Shown: positions 16,431 to 25,709, counted from the first letter of the stretch. The stretch: DNA of 38,574 nucleotides from Mycobacterium sp. GA-2829 (GCF_001499965.1 NZ_LQIT01000048.1:1-38574), one strand, 5' to 3'. Made by a program: numbers and translations. Notes: generated from the letters alone by a model not told the origin.

Positions 16431-18110
16431 ATGACAACGGAAGTCGCCACCGCAGGGGCCATGAGAAGTCCCCGTCACGTCGCGATCGTCGGGGCCGGAC
16501 CTGTCGGCTTGACATTGGCACATGTGTTGGGCCAGTTCGGGATTCGCAGCACGCTTTTCGAGCGGTTCCCCGGCGTCAACCCGCACCCTCGGGCGCATGT
16601 GGTGAACACGCGGACGATGGAACTGTTCCGCAGTATCGGGATCGCCGATCGCGTACAGCGCGAGGCCTTCGCCGGGGAGACCTCCCGACGGATCGAGTGG
16701 CGGCACACCCTCACCGGTGAGGAGTTCGGGCATCTCTGGTGGGCTGATCCGCCGACCGACGGCCGACGCGACTACTCCCCCACCCGCCGAGTGTCCTGCC
16801 CGCAGGACCGGGTGCAGAGGCACCTGCTGGATGCCGTTCGGGCCCAGGGCATGTCAACAATCAGGTTCCGCACGCCGGTCGTCGATGTCGTCGAGCGGGA
16901 CGGAACAATCGACGTGCTGACCGGACCCGAGCCCGCAACGACGTCGTTCGACTACGTGGTGGCAGCCGTCGGGTCGGCCGCATCGTCGTGCGGCTGGCTC
17001 CCGGCCGATTCCCGCACCGCGCTCACCCTCGGCCAGCAGATCAACATCTACTTCCATGCCGACCTCCGGTCGCATCTCGGCACCGACCTGAGCGTGCTGA
17101 CGTGGCTACTGAACACCGCCGCGCCGGGCGTGATGATCGCGATGGACGGCCGTGAACGGTGGACTTTCAACTTCGGGATCGACACGGCCGTCGAATCGGT
17201 CGCGGACTACCCAGCCGAGCGGTGTGTGGAGATCGTGCGTGCGGCCACCGGGATCGCGGACCTCGAGGTGGACGTGAAATCCGTTGGCACGTGGGCACTG
17301 TGCATGAGAATCGCCGAGCGGTATCGACAGGGCCGCATCTTCCTGGCCGGTGACGCCGCGCACCAGTTCCCGCCGACCGGCGGCTACGGGATGAACACCG
17401 GTCTGGCCGACGCCGTCAACCTCGGCTGGAAGCTCGCCGCGGTCATTCAAGGCTGGGCGCCGGAGCGTCTCCTGGACAGCTACGAGGCCGAGCGCCGACC
17501 CGTGGCGGTGGACAACGGGAACTTCAGCCTCACCAACGCGATCAAGATGGCCGAGGCCGGGATCGGTCCGCGGACACCCGAGGTCGCGGCCGCGTTGGAG
17601 AGCGACGATCCGGAAACGGCCGCTGCCGCGCGATCGTCGCTCGCAGCGGCCATCCCCGAGCAACGCGCGCACTTCGTCGACCTCGACCAGGAGATCGGCT
17701 ACACGTACGGCGTGGCGACTGCGCCGCACGCGGCGGTGTTTCCCCCCGACCACGGGGTGGTCGGGGGGCGCCTCCCCCACGCCTGGGTGCGCTGTGCCGG
17801 TGCGCGGATGTCGACGGTCGACCTGGCAGGTCCTGGGCTGACGCTGGTCGCCGGCACGCAGGCGACGGACTGGATCGAGGCATGGCACACCGGCAGAGGC
17901 GCCATTCCGGGCCGCGCCCTGCGCGTCGGAGTCGACGTGGACACCTCCGGCGTGGATGTGTTCGGAATCGGTGCGCACGGCGCGGTGCTGATCCGACCCG
18001 ACGGACACATCGGCTGGCGTACCACCACGTCCGGCGACGAGCTGCGGGCGGTGCTGGACGAAGTGCTCGCCACGGGTCTGAGCACCGAATCGGTCGGAGT
18101 GCCGTCGTGA
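16431..18110 (+). CDS. FAD-dependent aromatic-ring hydroxylase (MhpA/PheA type)
   Basis: A 559-residue class A flavin monooxygenase that would hydroxylate a phenolic substrate using NAD(P)H and O2. The FAD dinucleotide fold is VAIVGAGPVGL (glycines 21, 23, 26), and the second FAD motif is FLAGDAAHQFPPTGGYGMNTG-like, with D308. A thioredoxin-like C-terminal domain (about 440-559) is as in MhpA and phenol hydroxylase. The ATG at 16431 has GAGG 7 nt upstream and lies beyond the operator. An in-frame ATG at 16380 would add 17 residues but has no ribosome site and falls in the operator. The stop overlaps the ligase start as GTGA. The substrate is unknown; the neighbours suggest an aromatic acid. 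Confidence 0.9.
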   Translation: MTTEVATAGAMRSPRHVAIVGAGPVGLTLAHVLGQFGIRSTLFERFPGVNPHPRAHVVNTRTMELFRSIGIADRVQREAFAGETSRRIEWRHTLTGEEFGHLWWADPPTDGRRDYSPTRRVSCPQDRVQRHLLDAVRAQGMSTIRFRTPVVDVVERDGTIDVLTGPEPATTSFDYVVAAVGSAASSCGWLPADSRTALTLGQQINIYFHADLRSHLGTDLSVLTWLLNTAAPGVMIAMDGRERWTFNFGIDTAVESVADYPAERCVEIVRAATGIADLEVDVKSVGTWALCMRIAERYRQGRIFLAGDAAHQFPPTGGYGMNTGLADAVNLGWKLAAVIQGWAPERLLDSYEAERRPVAVDNGNFSLTNAIKMAEAGIGPRTPEVAAALESDDPETAAAARSSLAAAIPEQRAHFVDLDQEIGYTYGVATAPHAAVFPPDHGVVGGRLPHAWVRCAGARMSTVDLAGPGLTLVAGTQATDWIEAWHTGRGAIPGRALRVGVDVDTSGVDVFGIGAHGAVLIRPDGHIGWRTTTSGDELRAVLDEVLATGLSTESVGVPS

Positions 18111-20110
18111 CGCCGCAGCGTGATCTCCCGCAGGTCACGTGGCGTCCCGACACGAACGCGGCGGCCGGATGCCAGCTCAGCCAGTTCCTGCGCTGGGTGG
18201 GTGGAAAGCACGGCGTGCGCATCGACGATTACCGGCAGGCATGGGAATGGTCGGTCGCCGAGCTCTCACTGTTCTGGGACGGCGTGCGCGAGTACTTCGA
18301 CGTCATCGGCGACGGATTCACCGGACCCGCGCTGGCCGAGGAGCGGATGCCGGGCGCGGTCTGGTACCCCGGCGCCCGGTTGAACTTCGCAGAGAACGTG
18401 CTTCGCTACGCCTGCAGGCCGGATCGTGCCGACGACACAGCCGTCATCGACGTGGCCGAGGACCTCACCGAGCGTCGGATGAGCTGGCGCACAATCGAAG
18501 CCAGGGTCGCAGCGCTGGGATCAGCGATGCGAGAGCTCGGTGTCGGTCCGGGGGATCGGGTCGCCGCGGTACTGCCCAACGTCGCGGAAGCCGTCATCGC
18601 AGCGCTGGCGGCCGCGAGCGTCGGCGCCATCTGGGCGATCAGCTCACCGGAGATGTCGGCGCGCACCACGCTGGACCGGCTCGGTCAGCTCGAGCCCAAG
18701 CTGCTGATCGGCTCGGCCGCCCACCGCTACAACGGCAAGGACGTCGACAGCAGGGCCGGCCTCGAACACCTGCGCGCTGCGCTGCCCTCCGTCGAGCACT
18801 CGGTACTCGTCCGACACGGCCGGCCCACTGCCGGCGAGGGCGGTTGGCTCGACTTCGACACGCTCAGTTCGGGCGACGCAGCACCCCACTACGAACGGGT
18901 TCCATTCGATCATCCCCTCTGGGTGCTGTTCACCTCGGGCACGACCGGAGCGCCGAAGGGCATCGTGCACGGACACGGCGGCATCGTGCTCGAGGCCTGG
19001 AAGAGCGTCGCACTCAACCACGACGCGGGCATCGACGACGTGTACTTCGCTGCCGCCAACACGTCGTGGATGGTGTGGAACACCCTGCTGATGAACTTGA
19101 TCTGCGGTGCCGCGGTGGTGACCTACTCCGGATCACCGACTCACCCTCGACCCGACCGCCTGTTCGAGGTGACCACCCAGACCAACACGACGCAATTCGC
19201 CGTGGGCGCCGCATATCTGGCCCGCGTTCAGCGAGCCGGGTTGCGACCGGGCACGGACTGGGATCTGAACTCGTTGCAGCAGATTCTCTCGACCGGATCC
19301 CCGCTGTCCGACTCGACCTGGGAGTGGACCCAGCGGGAGGCCGGACCCGATGTGCACCTCGGCTCCGTGTCCGGGGGCACCGAGATCTGCAGCAGCTTCC
19401 TCGATTCGAATCCGCTCGAGCCCGTCCGGCTCGGCCAGCTCCAGGGACCGGCGCTCGGCGTGGCCGCCCAGGTGTGGTCCGAAGCCGGCCAGCCGGTGGT
19501 GGACACCGTCGGTGAACTGGTGATCACCCGACCGATGCCCTCGATGCCGGTGATGTTCTGGAACGACACCGACGGCGCCCGATATCGCTCCGCCTACTTC
19601 GAGCGGTTCCCTGCCGTGTGGACGCACGGGGACTGGGTCACCGAGACGGCCAGTGGCGGCTTCGTCGTGCACGGCCGCTCCGACGCGACGCTCAATCGAT
19701 CGGGCGTCAGACTCGGCAGCGCGGAGATCTACGCGGCGCTCGAGACCGTCCCCGAGATCGCGGACTCACTTGTCGTCGGCGTAGAAGAGGCCGACGGACG
19801 TTATTACATGCCACTTTTCGTCGTCCTCGGCCCGGGTGCCGAACTCGACGACGTCCTCGAGGCGCGCATTCGCCACGCGATCCGCACCATCGCGTCACCA
19901 CGCCATCTGCCCGACGAGATCGTCGCGGCCCCCGGCGTTCCGCTGACGCACACCAACAAGCGAACGGAGATGTTGATCAAAGGCGTGCTCGCCGGCCGTG
20001 CCACCGAGGAAACGGTCGGATCGACCGCCGTGGCCAATCCCGACGTCCTTGCGTGGTACGTCGCTTTCGCGCGGGATCGGCAGCTGGCCGGCGATGGCGC
20101 GAGCCGGTGA
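18107..20110 (+). CDS. Acetoacetyl-CoA synthetase (acetoacetate-CoA ligase)
   Basis: A 667-residue acyl-adenylate enzyme. The N-terminal ACAS-type cap is near residues 40-95. The phosphate loop TSGTTGAPKG is at 276-285 and the C-terminal catalytic lysine is K618 in THTNKRTEM. The segments SVSGGTEICSSF and HGDWVTETASGGF match the acetoacetyl-CoA synthetase branch, and length is normal. It would convert acetoacetate, ATP and CoA to acetoacetyl-CoA, feeding thiolysis. It is translationally coupled to the hydroxylase by GTGA and shares the cluster with an FAH-type hydrolase that could supply acetoacetate. Other beta-keto or aryl acids remain possible substrates. Confidence 0.92.
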   Translation: MTPQRDLPQVTWRPDTNAAAGCQLSQFLRWVGGKHGVRIDDYRQAWEWSVAELSLFWDGVREYFDVIGDGFTGPALAEERMPGAVWYPGARLNFAENVLRYACRPDRADDTAVIDVAEDLTERRMSWRTIEARVAALGSAMRELGVGPGDRVAAVLPNVAEAVIAALAAASVGAIWAISSPEMSARTTLDRLGQLEPKLLIGSAAHRYNGKDVDSRAGLEHLRAALPSVEHSVLVRHGRPTAGEGGWLDFDTLSSGDAAPHYERVPFDHPLWVLFTSGTTGAPKGIVHGHGGIVLEAWKSVALNHDAGIDDVYFAAANTSWMVWNTLLMNLICGAAVVTYSGSPTHPRPDRLFEVTTQTNTTQFAVGAAYLARVQRAGLRPGTDWDLNSLQQILSTGSPLSDSTWEWTQREAGPDVHLGSVSGGTEICSSFLDSNPLEPVRLGQLQGPALGVAAQVWSEAGQPVVDTVGELVITRPMPSMPVMFWNDTDGARYRSAYFERFPAVWTHGDWVTETASGGFVVHGRSDATLNRSGVRLGSAEIYAALETVPEIADSLVVGVEEADGRYYMPLFVVLGPGAELDDVLEARIRHAIRTIASPRHLPDEIVAAPGVPLTHTNKRTEMLIKGVLAGRATEETVGSTAVANPDVLAWYVAFARDRQLAGDGASR

Positions 20111-20137
20111 AAGGGCCTGGGCTGCGCTATCGTGCGG

Positions 20138-20162
20138 TAGCCTGTTGACCGTACGTCAAGAG
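20138..20162 (+). promoter_or_regulatory. -10 element and 21-bp operator, copy 3 (TetR autoregulation)
   Basis: The -10 TAGCCT (20138-20143) overlaps by 2 bp the operator CTGTTGAC-CGTAC-GTCAAGAG (20142-20162), a palindrome with one mismatch. The same layout recurs at 20835-20859. The repressor would sit on the transcription start. Confidence 0.65.
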
Positions 20163-20190
20163 CCGTTGGTCAGAGCAGAAGGTCGGTGTC

Positions 20191-20775
20191 GTGCCAAGGA
20201 ACAATCAAGGCGTCCCGAAGCCCGAACGCCAGGCCGCAGTCCTCAATGCCGCCGTCGAACTGCTCAAGAACAACGGGTTTCGCGAGACGAGCATCGCCGC
20301 GGTCGGCAAGGCGGTCGGCCTCGCGCCCGCTGCGGTGCTGTGGTACTACCCCACCAAAGACGACTTGCTGGCCGCTGTGCTGGACAAGATCTTTCGCGAG
20401 ACCCACCGCAGCATCGAACGGGATCCGATCATCGGCGGTGATCCCCACCGGGAACTGGTGGCCTTCCTCGACCGGCTCAGGCCCTACCGCCACCTACACC
20501 GGGCGGCGTACGAGCGGATGGAGCACTCGGTCGCCGTGCGCGACGCCTACCTACAACTCCAGGATTGGACCGAGCAGCGCCTGCTCGCAGTCGTCGACAA
20601 GCACGCACCCCCCGACGCTGACCGGCAGCTGATCACCGATGCTGCCCACGTCTTCCTCGAGGGCATCTTGATCAGCGTCCGCCACCTCGATCGGCCGGTG
20701 ACCGACTACATCGACATGATCGCGTACGCGGCTATCGGTGTCGCGGCCGCGCGGGCCGCCTCCCACGCCGACTGA
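20191..20775 (+). CDS. TetR-family regulator of the aromatic/acetoacetate cluster
   Basis: A 194-residue TetR protein with the HTH at about residues 12-55 (RETSIAAVGKAVGLAPAAVLWYYPTKDDLL) and a helical C-terminal ligand domain. The GTG at 20191 has AGAAGG 8-13 nt upstream. It lies between the ligase and the ferredoxin oxidoreductase genes, all on the plus strand. Its own promoter and three others in the cluster carry the CTCTTGAC-N5-GTCAAGAG palindrome, so it is the probable local repressor. The effector may be an aryl acid or CoA ester of the pathway. Confidence 0.92.
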   Translation: MPRNNQGVPKPERQAAVLNAAVELLKNNGFRETSIAAVGKAVGLAPAAVLWYYPTKDDLLAAVLDKIFRETHRSIERDPIIGGDPHRELVAFLDRLRPYRHLHRAAYERMEHSVAVRDAYLQLQDWTEQRLLAVVDKHAPPDADRQLITDAAHVFLEGILISVRHLDRPVTDYIDMIAYAAIGVAAARAASHAD

Positions 20776-20834
20776 ATTCCCTTTCCTGCCAACCATTCAG
20801 CGCCGTACCGGCAGTCCGAGGCCTTACGGGCTGC

Positions 20835-20859
20835 TAGTATCTTTACTGTCGTTCAAGAG
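20835..20859 (+). promoter_or_regulatory. -10 element and 21-bp operator, copy 4 (ferredoxin oxidoreductase promoter)
   Basis: TAGTAT (20835-20840) is a strong -10. It overlaps by 2 bp the site ATCTTTAC-TGTCG-TTCAAGAG (20839-20859), which keeps 6 of 8 left and 7 of 8 right consensus positions. The geometry equals that at 20138-20162. Confidence 0.6.
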
Positions 20860-20929
20860 ATTGGTGTGGACAGCGCCACGCCTGCCGACAGCGCGGCCTC
20901 AACGACCTGAACCGAGTGGGTGATTCGAG

Positions 20930-23900
20930 ATGACAGTTCTCAGCGACCGGTATGAGTTGCAAACGGGCTTTGTGCATTTGACCGGTATCCAAGCCCTCGC
21001 AAGACTCCCCTTGGACATCCGCCGGGCCGACCGGCGTGCCGGACGGCGGACTGCGGGCTTCATTTCCGGCTACGAAGGTTCGCCGTTGGCGGGCTACGAC
21101 ACCGAACTCATCCGCATCGGTCAACAGCTCGCGGAGGCCGACGTGGTCTTCCGTCCCGGTGTCAACGAGGAACTCGCGGCCACGGCGGTGCAGGGCACCC
21201 AGATCGCCTCCGCGCAGGACGACAAGCGCGTCGACGGGGTGTTCGGCGTCTGGTACGGCAAATCCCCTGGCCTCGACCGCGCCTCCGACGCGGTGCGCCA
21301 CGCCAACCTCATGGGCACACATCCCGAGGGCGGCGTGCTGGCACTGGTCGGCGACGACCCCGCGGCCAAGTCCTCCACGGTTCCCGGCACGTCCGAGGGA
21401 CTGCTCGCCGATCTGCGGCTGCCCGTGCTCTATCCCGCCGACTCGCAGGACATCCTGGACTTCGGACTGCACGGGATCGCACTCTCCCGCGCCTGTGGGT
21501 TGTGGGTCGCCATGAAGATCGCGACGAACGTCGCCGACGGATCCGGCACCGTGACACTGGACCCGGATCGGGTGCAACCGTCGATGCCGCACCACGACGG
21601 CAGCGCCGCGCCCTATCGCCATCGCATCGTCACCACCATGCTGCAGCCTCACCTGACGGATATGGAGCGCAGCCAGGCCGGGGTGCGACTGCAGCTGGCC
21701 CGCGACTACGCGCGGGCGAACCGGTTGGACCGGATCGTCACAAGCTCCCCATGCAACACCGTCGGAATTGTCAGCGCAGGCAAGACGTTTCGCGACCTGC
21801 AGCAGGCGATGTCCACGCTGGGCGTGGATCCGGGCAGTGTCCGGCTGTTGAAGCTGGGCATGGTCTTCCCACTCGAGCCGACGACGATCAGGGAGTTCGC
21901 CCGTGGACTCGACGAGATCATCGTGGTCGAGGAGAAGCGGTCCTTCATCGAAGCGCAGATCAAAGACGTCCTCTACGGTTCGGAGAGTGCCCCGCGCATC
22001 TCGGGCAAGCACACCCCCGAGGGCGACTCGCTGATCCCGGCGGACGGCGAACTGGATCCCGACGTGATCGCCGACCGGCTGGCCCAACGACTTTCCCTCA
22101 CAACTGAATTCGCGGCCGTGCGGAGCTGGGTCGAGGCACGCGACAACCGCGCCGGCCGTGGCCGGATCACCCTGCCGCTCATCAGCCGCACCCCGTACTT
22201 CTGTTCGGGCTGCCCGCACAACATCTCCACGAAGGTCCCGGACGGCGCCACCGTCGGCGCGGGGATCGGGTGCCACGGCTTGGCCGCCACCATGCAACCC
22301 CAACAGGTGGGCGATGTCGTCGGCATGGCGCAGATGGGCGGCGAGGGTGCCCTGTGGATCGGTATGGCGCCGTTCATCGAACGCACACACCTCTTCCAGA
22401 ACATCGGCGACGGCACCTTCCACCACTCCGGATCGCTCGCTGTACGCGCTGCGGTCGCGGCCGGCATCGACATCACCTACAAGCTGCTGTACAACTCGGC
22501 GGTCGCCATGACGGGCGGGCAGCAGGCAGTCGGCCTGATGTCCGTGCCGTCGATCTGCCAGGAACTGGTGGCCGAGGGCGTGGCGCGCATCCTCATCACG
22601 ACCGACGACGTCAAGCGCTACCGCAGAGTGAAACTGCCCAGGGGCGTTCAGGTGTGGTCACGAGACCGAATCGTGGAGGCGCAGGAGTCGTTGGCCGCGA
22701 CACCGGGGGTCACCGTCCTGATCCATGACCAGGAGTGCGCCACTGAACTGCGGCGCAAGCGTAAGCGTGGTCGCGCACCCGAACCCGCACAGCGAGTGAT
22801 CATCAACGAGCGCGTGTGCGAGGGGTGCGGGGACTGCGGGCAGAAGTCGAACTGCCTGTCGGTGGTCCCGGTCGACACCGAGTTCGGCCGCAAGACGCGG
22901 ATCGATCAATCGTCGTGCAATCGGGACTACTCGTGCCTGGCCGGCGACTGCCCGTCCTTCGTGACGGTCACGGCGACCACACCCAGCGCGCCGGGGCGGC
23001 CGCGGGAGACCCTTGAGGACCTCCCCGAACCCGACCGTCCTCCGCTGGCCACCACTCACACGATCCGCATCACCGGTGTGGGGGGCACCGGCGTCGTCAC
23101 GCTGGCGCAGATGCTCAGCACCGCGGCGGCGCTGACGGGTCTCAACGTGCGCACACTGGACCAGACCGGGCTGGCTCAGAAGGGCGGCGCCGTCGTATCC
23201 GACGTGAAGATCAGCGCTGAACCGCTCGACGTGGCGAACAAGGCCGCCGCCGGTGAGTGCGACCTCTACCTCGGCTGCGACGTACTGGTCGCTGCGGAGC
23301 CGCGCAATCTCGCCGCCGCCAACCCCGATCACACCGTGGCGGTGCTGTCCACCACTGAGGTGGCGACCGGGCGGATGGTCGTCGACCCGTCGGTGTCCTT
23401 CCCGGACACCGGCCCGATCCTGGACGCGGTGGCCCAACGCGTTCAACGGCTCGAGACCGTCGACGCCAGAACAGTTTCCACCGCGTTGTTCGGCAGCGAC
23501 CTGTTCGCGAATCTGTTCCTCGTGGGAGCGGCCTACCAGTGCGGCGCCGTACCGATCCCGGCATCCGCCCTCGAGGACGCCATCGCCGCCAACGGTGTCG
23601 CCGTCGACAAGAACCGGTCCGCCTTCCGCTACGGCCGGCTGATGATCGCCGACCCCGAGGCGTTCGCTGCGGCGCTGCTTTCGGCGGCCCCCGCTCGTGT
23701 CGACCGTCGTCTCTCCGCCTTGGCTGAACCGCTGTTCGCCGAAGTCCGCGCGACCCCGGGTGGTGAGCTCGACCGCCTGATGCGCGTGCGCATCCCCGAG
23801 CTGATCGCCTACCAGGACGTCGCCTACGCCCGCCGCTACGTCCGGTGGGTCGAACTGGTGCGGCAACGCGAAAGCGCGCGCACCCCCGACCGCACCGCGC

Positions 23901-24394
23901 TGACCGATGCCGTGGCCGTCCACCTGCACAAGCTCATGGCGTACAAGGACGAATACGAGGTCGCACGCCTGTCCCTGGACCCGCGTTTCCACGACGAGGT
24001 GACGGCTCAGTTCGGCCCTGACGCGAAGATCGCCTACCGGCTGCATCCCCCGGCGCTACGCGCGCTGGGCATGAAGAACAAGATCGAACTCGGCGCGGGA
24101 TTCCGTGCCGCGTTCCGCGTCCTGCGCCCGATGCGCCGGCTGCGCGGAACCGTCCTCGACCCGTTCGGCGCCGCCGAGGTCCGCCGTGTCGAACGGCGCC
24201 TCATCGACGAGTACCGCGCGACGGTCGACGAGTTACTCGACGGGCTCGATGCCGGCAACCACGAGTTGGCGGTGCGGATCGCCGAGCTGCCCGATGTGAT
24301 CCGCGGTTACGAATCGATCAAACTCGCCAACGTCGAGCGCTACCGGGATCAGCTGGAGCGGCTGCTCACCGAGTATCGCGCATCGGTGGCGTGA
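20930..24394 (+). CDS. Fused indolepyruvate:ferredoxin oxidoreductase
   Basis: A single 1154-residue chain combining the IorA and IorB parts. An N-terminal pyrimidine-binding domain spans about 1-390. The thiamine-diphosphate domain (about 420-600) has CSGCPHN at 425, GIGCHGLA, GDGTFHHSG near 493 and NSAVAMTGGQ. A 4Fe-4S cluster region (CEGCGDC from 630, then CNRDYSCLAGDC) follows, then the gamma domain (about 715-900, GVGGTGVVTLAQ) and a C-terminal DUF6537-like helical region. The family oxidatively decarboxylates arylpyruvates, or related 2-oxo acids, to acyl-CoA with ferredoxin as acceptor. It has its own promoter and operator and ends at a strong terminator. Ferredoxin is not encoded here. 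The true 2-oxo acid is unknown. Confidence 0.93.
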   Translation: MTVLSDRYELQTGFVHLTGIQALARLPLDIRRADRRAGRRTAGFISGYEGSPLAGYDTELIRIGQQLAEADVVFRPGVNEELAATAVQGTQIASAQDDKRVDGVFGVWYGKSPGLDRASDAVRHANLMGTHPEGGVLALVGDDPAAKSSTVPGTSEGLLADLRLPVLYPADSQDILDFGLHGIALSRACGLWVAMKIATNVADGSGTVTLDPDRVQPSMPHHDGSAAPYRHRIVTTMLQPHLTDMERSQAGVRLQLARDYARANRLDRIVTSSPCNTVGIVSAGKTFRDLQQAMSTLGVDPGSVRLLKLGMVFPLEPTTIREFARGLDEIIVVEEKRSFIEAQIKDVLYGSESAPRISGKHTPEGDSLIPADGELDPDVIADRLAQRLSLTTEFAAVRSWVEARDNRAGRGRITLPLISRTPYFCSGCPHNISTKVPDGATVGAGIGCHGLAATMQPQQVGDVVGMAQMGGEGALWIGMAPFIERTHLFQNIGDGTFHHSGSLAVRAAVAAGIDITYKLLYNSAVAMTGGQQAVGLMSVPSICQELVAEGVARILITTDDVKRYRRVKLPRGVQVWSRDRIVEAQESLAATPGVTVLIHDQECATELRRKRKRGRAPEPAQRVIINERVCEGCGDCGQKSNCLSVVPVDTEFGRKTRIDQSSCNRDYSCLAGDCPSFVTVTATTPSAPGRPRETLEDLPEPDRPPLATTHTIRITGVGGTGVVTLAQMLSTAAALTGLNVRTLDQTGLAQKGGAVVSDVKISAEPLDVANKAAAGECDLYLGCDVLVAAEPRNLAAANPDHTVAVLSTTEVATGRMVVDPSVSFPDTGPILDAVAQRVQRLETVDARTVSTALFGSDLFANLFLVGAAYQCGAVPIPASALEDAIAANGVAVDKNRSAFRYGRLMIADPEAFAAALLSAAPARVDRRLSALAEPLFAEVRATPGGELDRLMRVRIPELIAYQDVAYARRYVRWVELVRQRESARTPDRTALTDAVAVHLHKLMAYKDEYEVARLSLDPRFHDEVTAQFGPDAKIAYRLHPPALRALGMKNKIELGAGFRAAFRVLRPMRRLRGTVLDPFGAAEVRRVERRLIDEYRATVDELLDGLDAGNHELAVRIAELPDVIRGYESIKLANVERYRDQLERLLTEYRASVA

Positions 24395-24400
24395 TGCATT

Positions 24401-24438
24401 GCGCCCCTGGCCCGTCCGCGAGGGCGGGCCAGGGGCGC
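24401..24438. terminator. Bidirectional terminator between oxidoreductase and acyl-CoA dehydrogenase genes
   Basis: A 14-bp perfect stem (24401-24414 with 24425-24438; arm GCGCCCCTGGCCCG), extended inward by a T-G and two C-G pairs around a GCGA tetraloop. It lies between convergent stop codons. Confidence 0.88.
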
Positions 24439-24449
24439 GTGGCGCGCCT

Positions 24450-25616
24450 TTACGCCGGCTCAGCGCTCAACAGAGAACGGGCCATCACCAGGCGCTGAAT
24501 CTGGTTGGTGCCCTCGTAGATCTGCGTGATCTTGGCATCACGCATCATGCGCTCCACGGGGAAGTCGGTGGTGTAACCGGCACCGCCGAAAAGCTGGACG
24601 GCGTTGGTGGTCACCTCCATCGCCACGTCGGAAGCGAAGCACTTCGAGGCCGCCGAGATGAACCCGAGACCCGGTTCCCGGCGCTCCGCCCGCGCCGCAG
24701 CGCTGTACACCGCGAGGCGGGCGACCTCGACCTTCATCGCCATGTCCGCGAGCATGAACTGGGTGTTCTGAAAGTCGGTGATCCGCCTGCCGAACTGTCT
24801 GCGTTCGCGGGTGTAGGCGATCGCGGCATCGAGGGCTCCCTGCGCTATGCCGACGGCTTGCGCACCGATCGTCGGACGCGTGTGATCGAGGGTGGCCAGT
24901 GCGGTCTTGAATCCGGTTCCGGGTTCGCCGATGATCCGGTCACCGGGGATGCGGCAGTTCTCGAAGTAGAGCTCGGTGGTGGGCGACCCCTTCACCCCCA
25001 GCTTCTTCTCCTTGGGCCCCACCGAGAAACCCTCGTCGTCGGCGTGGACCATGAACGCCGAGATGCCGTCGGCTCCGCTGTCGGGGTCGGTCACGGCCAT
25101 CACCGTGTACCAACGGGACCTGCCACCGTTGGTGATCCAGCACTTGGTGCCATTGAGCACCCAGTGGTCGCCGTCGGCTCTGGCCCGCGTGCGCATCGAC
25201 GCGGCGTCGCTACCCGCCTCGCGCTCGCTCAACGCGTAGGACGCCATCGCGCCGTCGACGAGGTCCGGCAGCACCTGCTTCTTGAGATCGTCGCTGCCAC
25301 GCAGGATCAGCCCCATGGTGCCGAGTTTGTTCACCGCCGGGATCAACGACGCCGAAGCATCCACGCGCGCAACCTCCTCGATCACGATGCACGTGGCGAC
25401 GGCGTCCGCACCTTGGCCGCCATACTCTTCCGGGACGTGCACGGCGTTGAATCCGGACGCGGTGAGCACGTCGAGGGCTTCGTCGGGGAAGCGAGACGTC
25501 TCGTCCACCTCGGCTGCGTGCGGGGCGATGCCTCTCTCCGCCAAGCCGCGGACGACGGCCCGCAGCTCGTCATGCTCTTCGGGCAGCCTGAAGAGATCGA
25601 AGTCGTTGTGCGTCAT
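24450..25616 (-). CDS. Acyl-CoA dehydrogenase (FadE type)
   Basis: A 388-residue flavoenzyme with the standard three-part fold: helical N-terminal domain (about 1-120), beta domain (YALSEREAGSDAASM, CWITNGG) and helical C-terminal domain (QFGRRITDFQNTQFMLADM). The catalytic base is E368 in YEGTNQIQRL. It oxidises an acyl-CoA to the enoyl-CoA with FAD and electron-transfer flavoprotein. Sequence and length are close to mycobacterial FadE25-type short/branched-chain enzymes, from memory. The ATG at 25616 follows GAGGGG; an upstream in-frame start at 25637 is less likely. It is divergent from the TetR gene at 25808, with paired operators between. Confidence 0.95.
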   Translation of the reverse strand: MTHNDFDLFRLPEEHDELRAVVRGLAERGIAPHAAEVDETSRFPDEALDVLTASGFNAVHVPEEYGGQGADAVATCIVIEEVARVDASASLIPAVNKLGTMGLILRGSDDLKKQVLPDLVDGAMASYALSEREAGSDAASMRTRARADGDHWVLNGTKCWITNGGRSRWYTVMAVTDPDSGADGISAFMVHADDEGFSVGPKEKKLGVKGSPTTELYFENCRIPGDRIIGEPGTGFKTALATLDHTRPTIGAQAVGIAQGALDAAIAYTRERRQFGRRITDFQNTQFMLADMAMKVEVARLAVYSAAARAERREPGLGFISAASKCFASDVAMEVTTNAVQLFGGAGYTTDFPVERMMRDAKITQIYEGTNQIQRLVMARSLLSAEPA

Positions 25617-25668
25617 CGTGTTGCCCCTCGTGCTCACCGGTTCGCCGGCCCACCGCCACGAACTCGCG

Positions 25669-25709
25669 GTTTGATACTAACATCAACATTACTGATATTT
25701 ATATCTACG
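25669..25709. promoter_or_regulatory. Paired operators, 21-bp spacing (dehydrogenase/TetR divergent promoter)
   Basis: Site one (25669-25688) reads GTTTGATA-CTAA-CATCAACA and site two (25690-25709) TACTGATA-TTTA-TATCTACG. Both match GTTTGATA-N4-TATCAAAC, and their starts are exactly 21 bp apart. The plus-strand promoter TTGATA-N17-GATATT is embedded in them. TAGTAT on the minus strand (25674-25679) may be the dehydrogenase -10. Confidence 0.7.
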
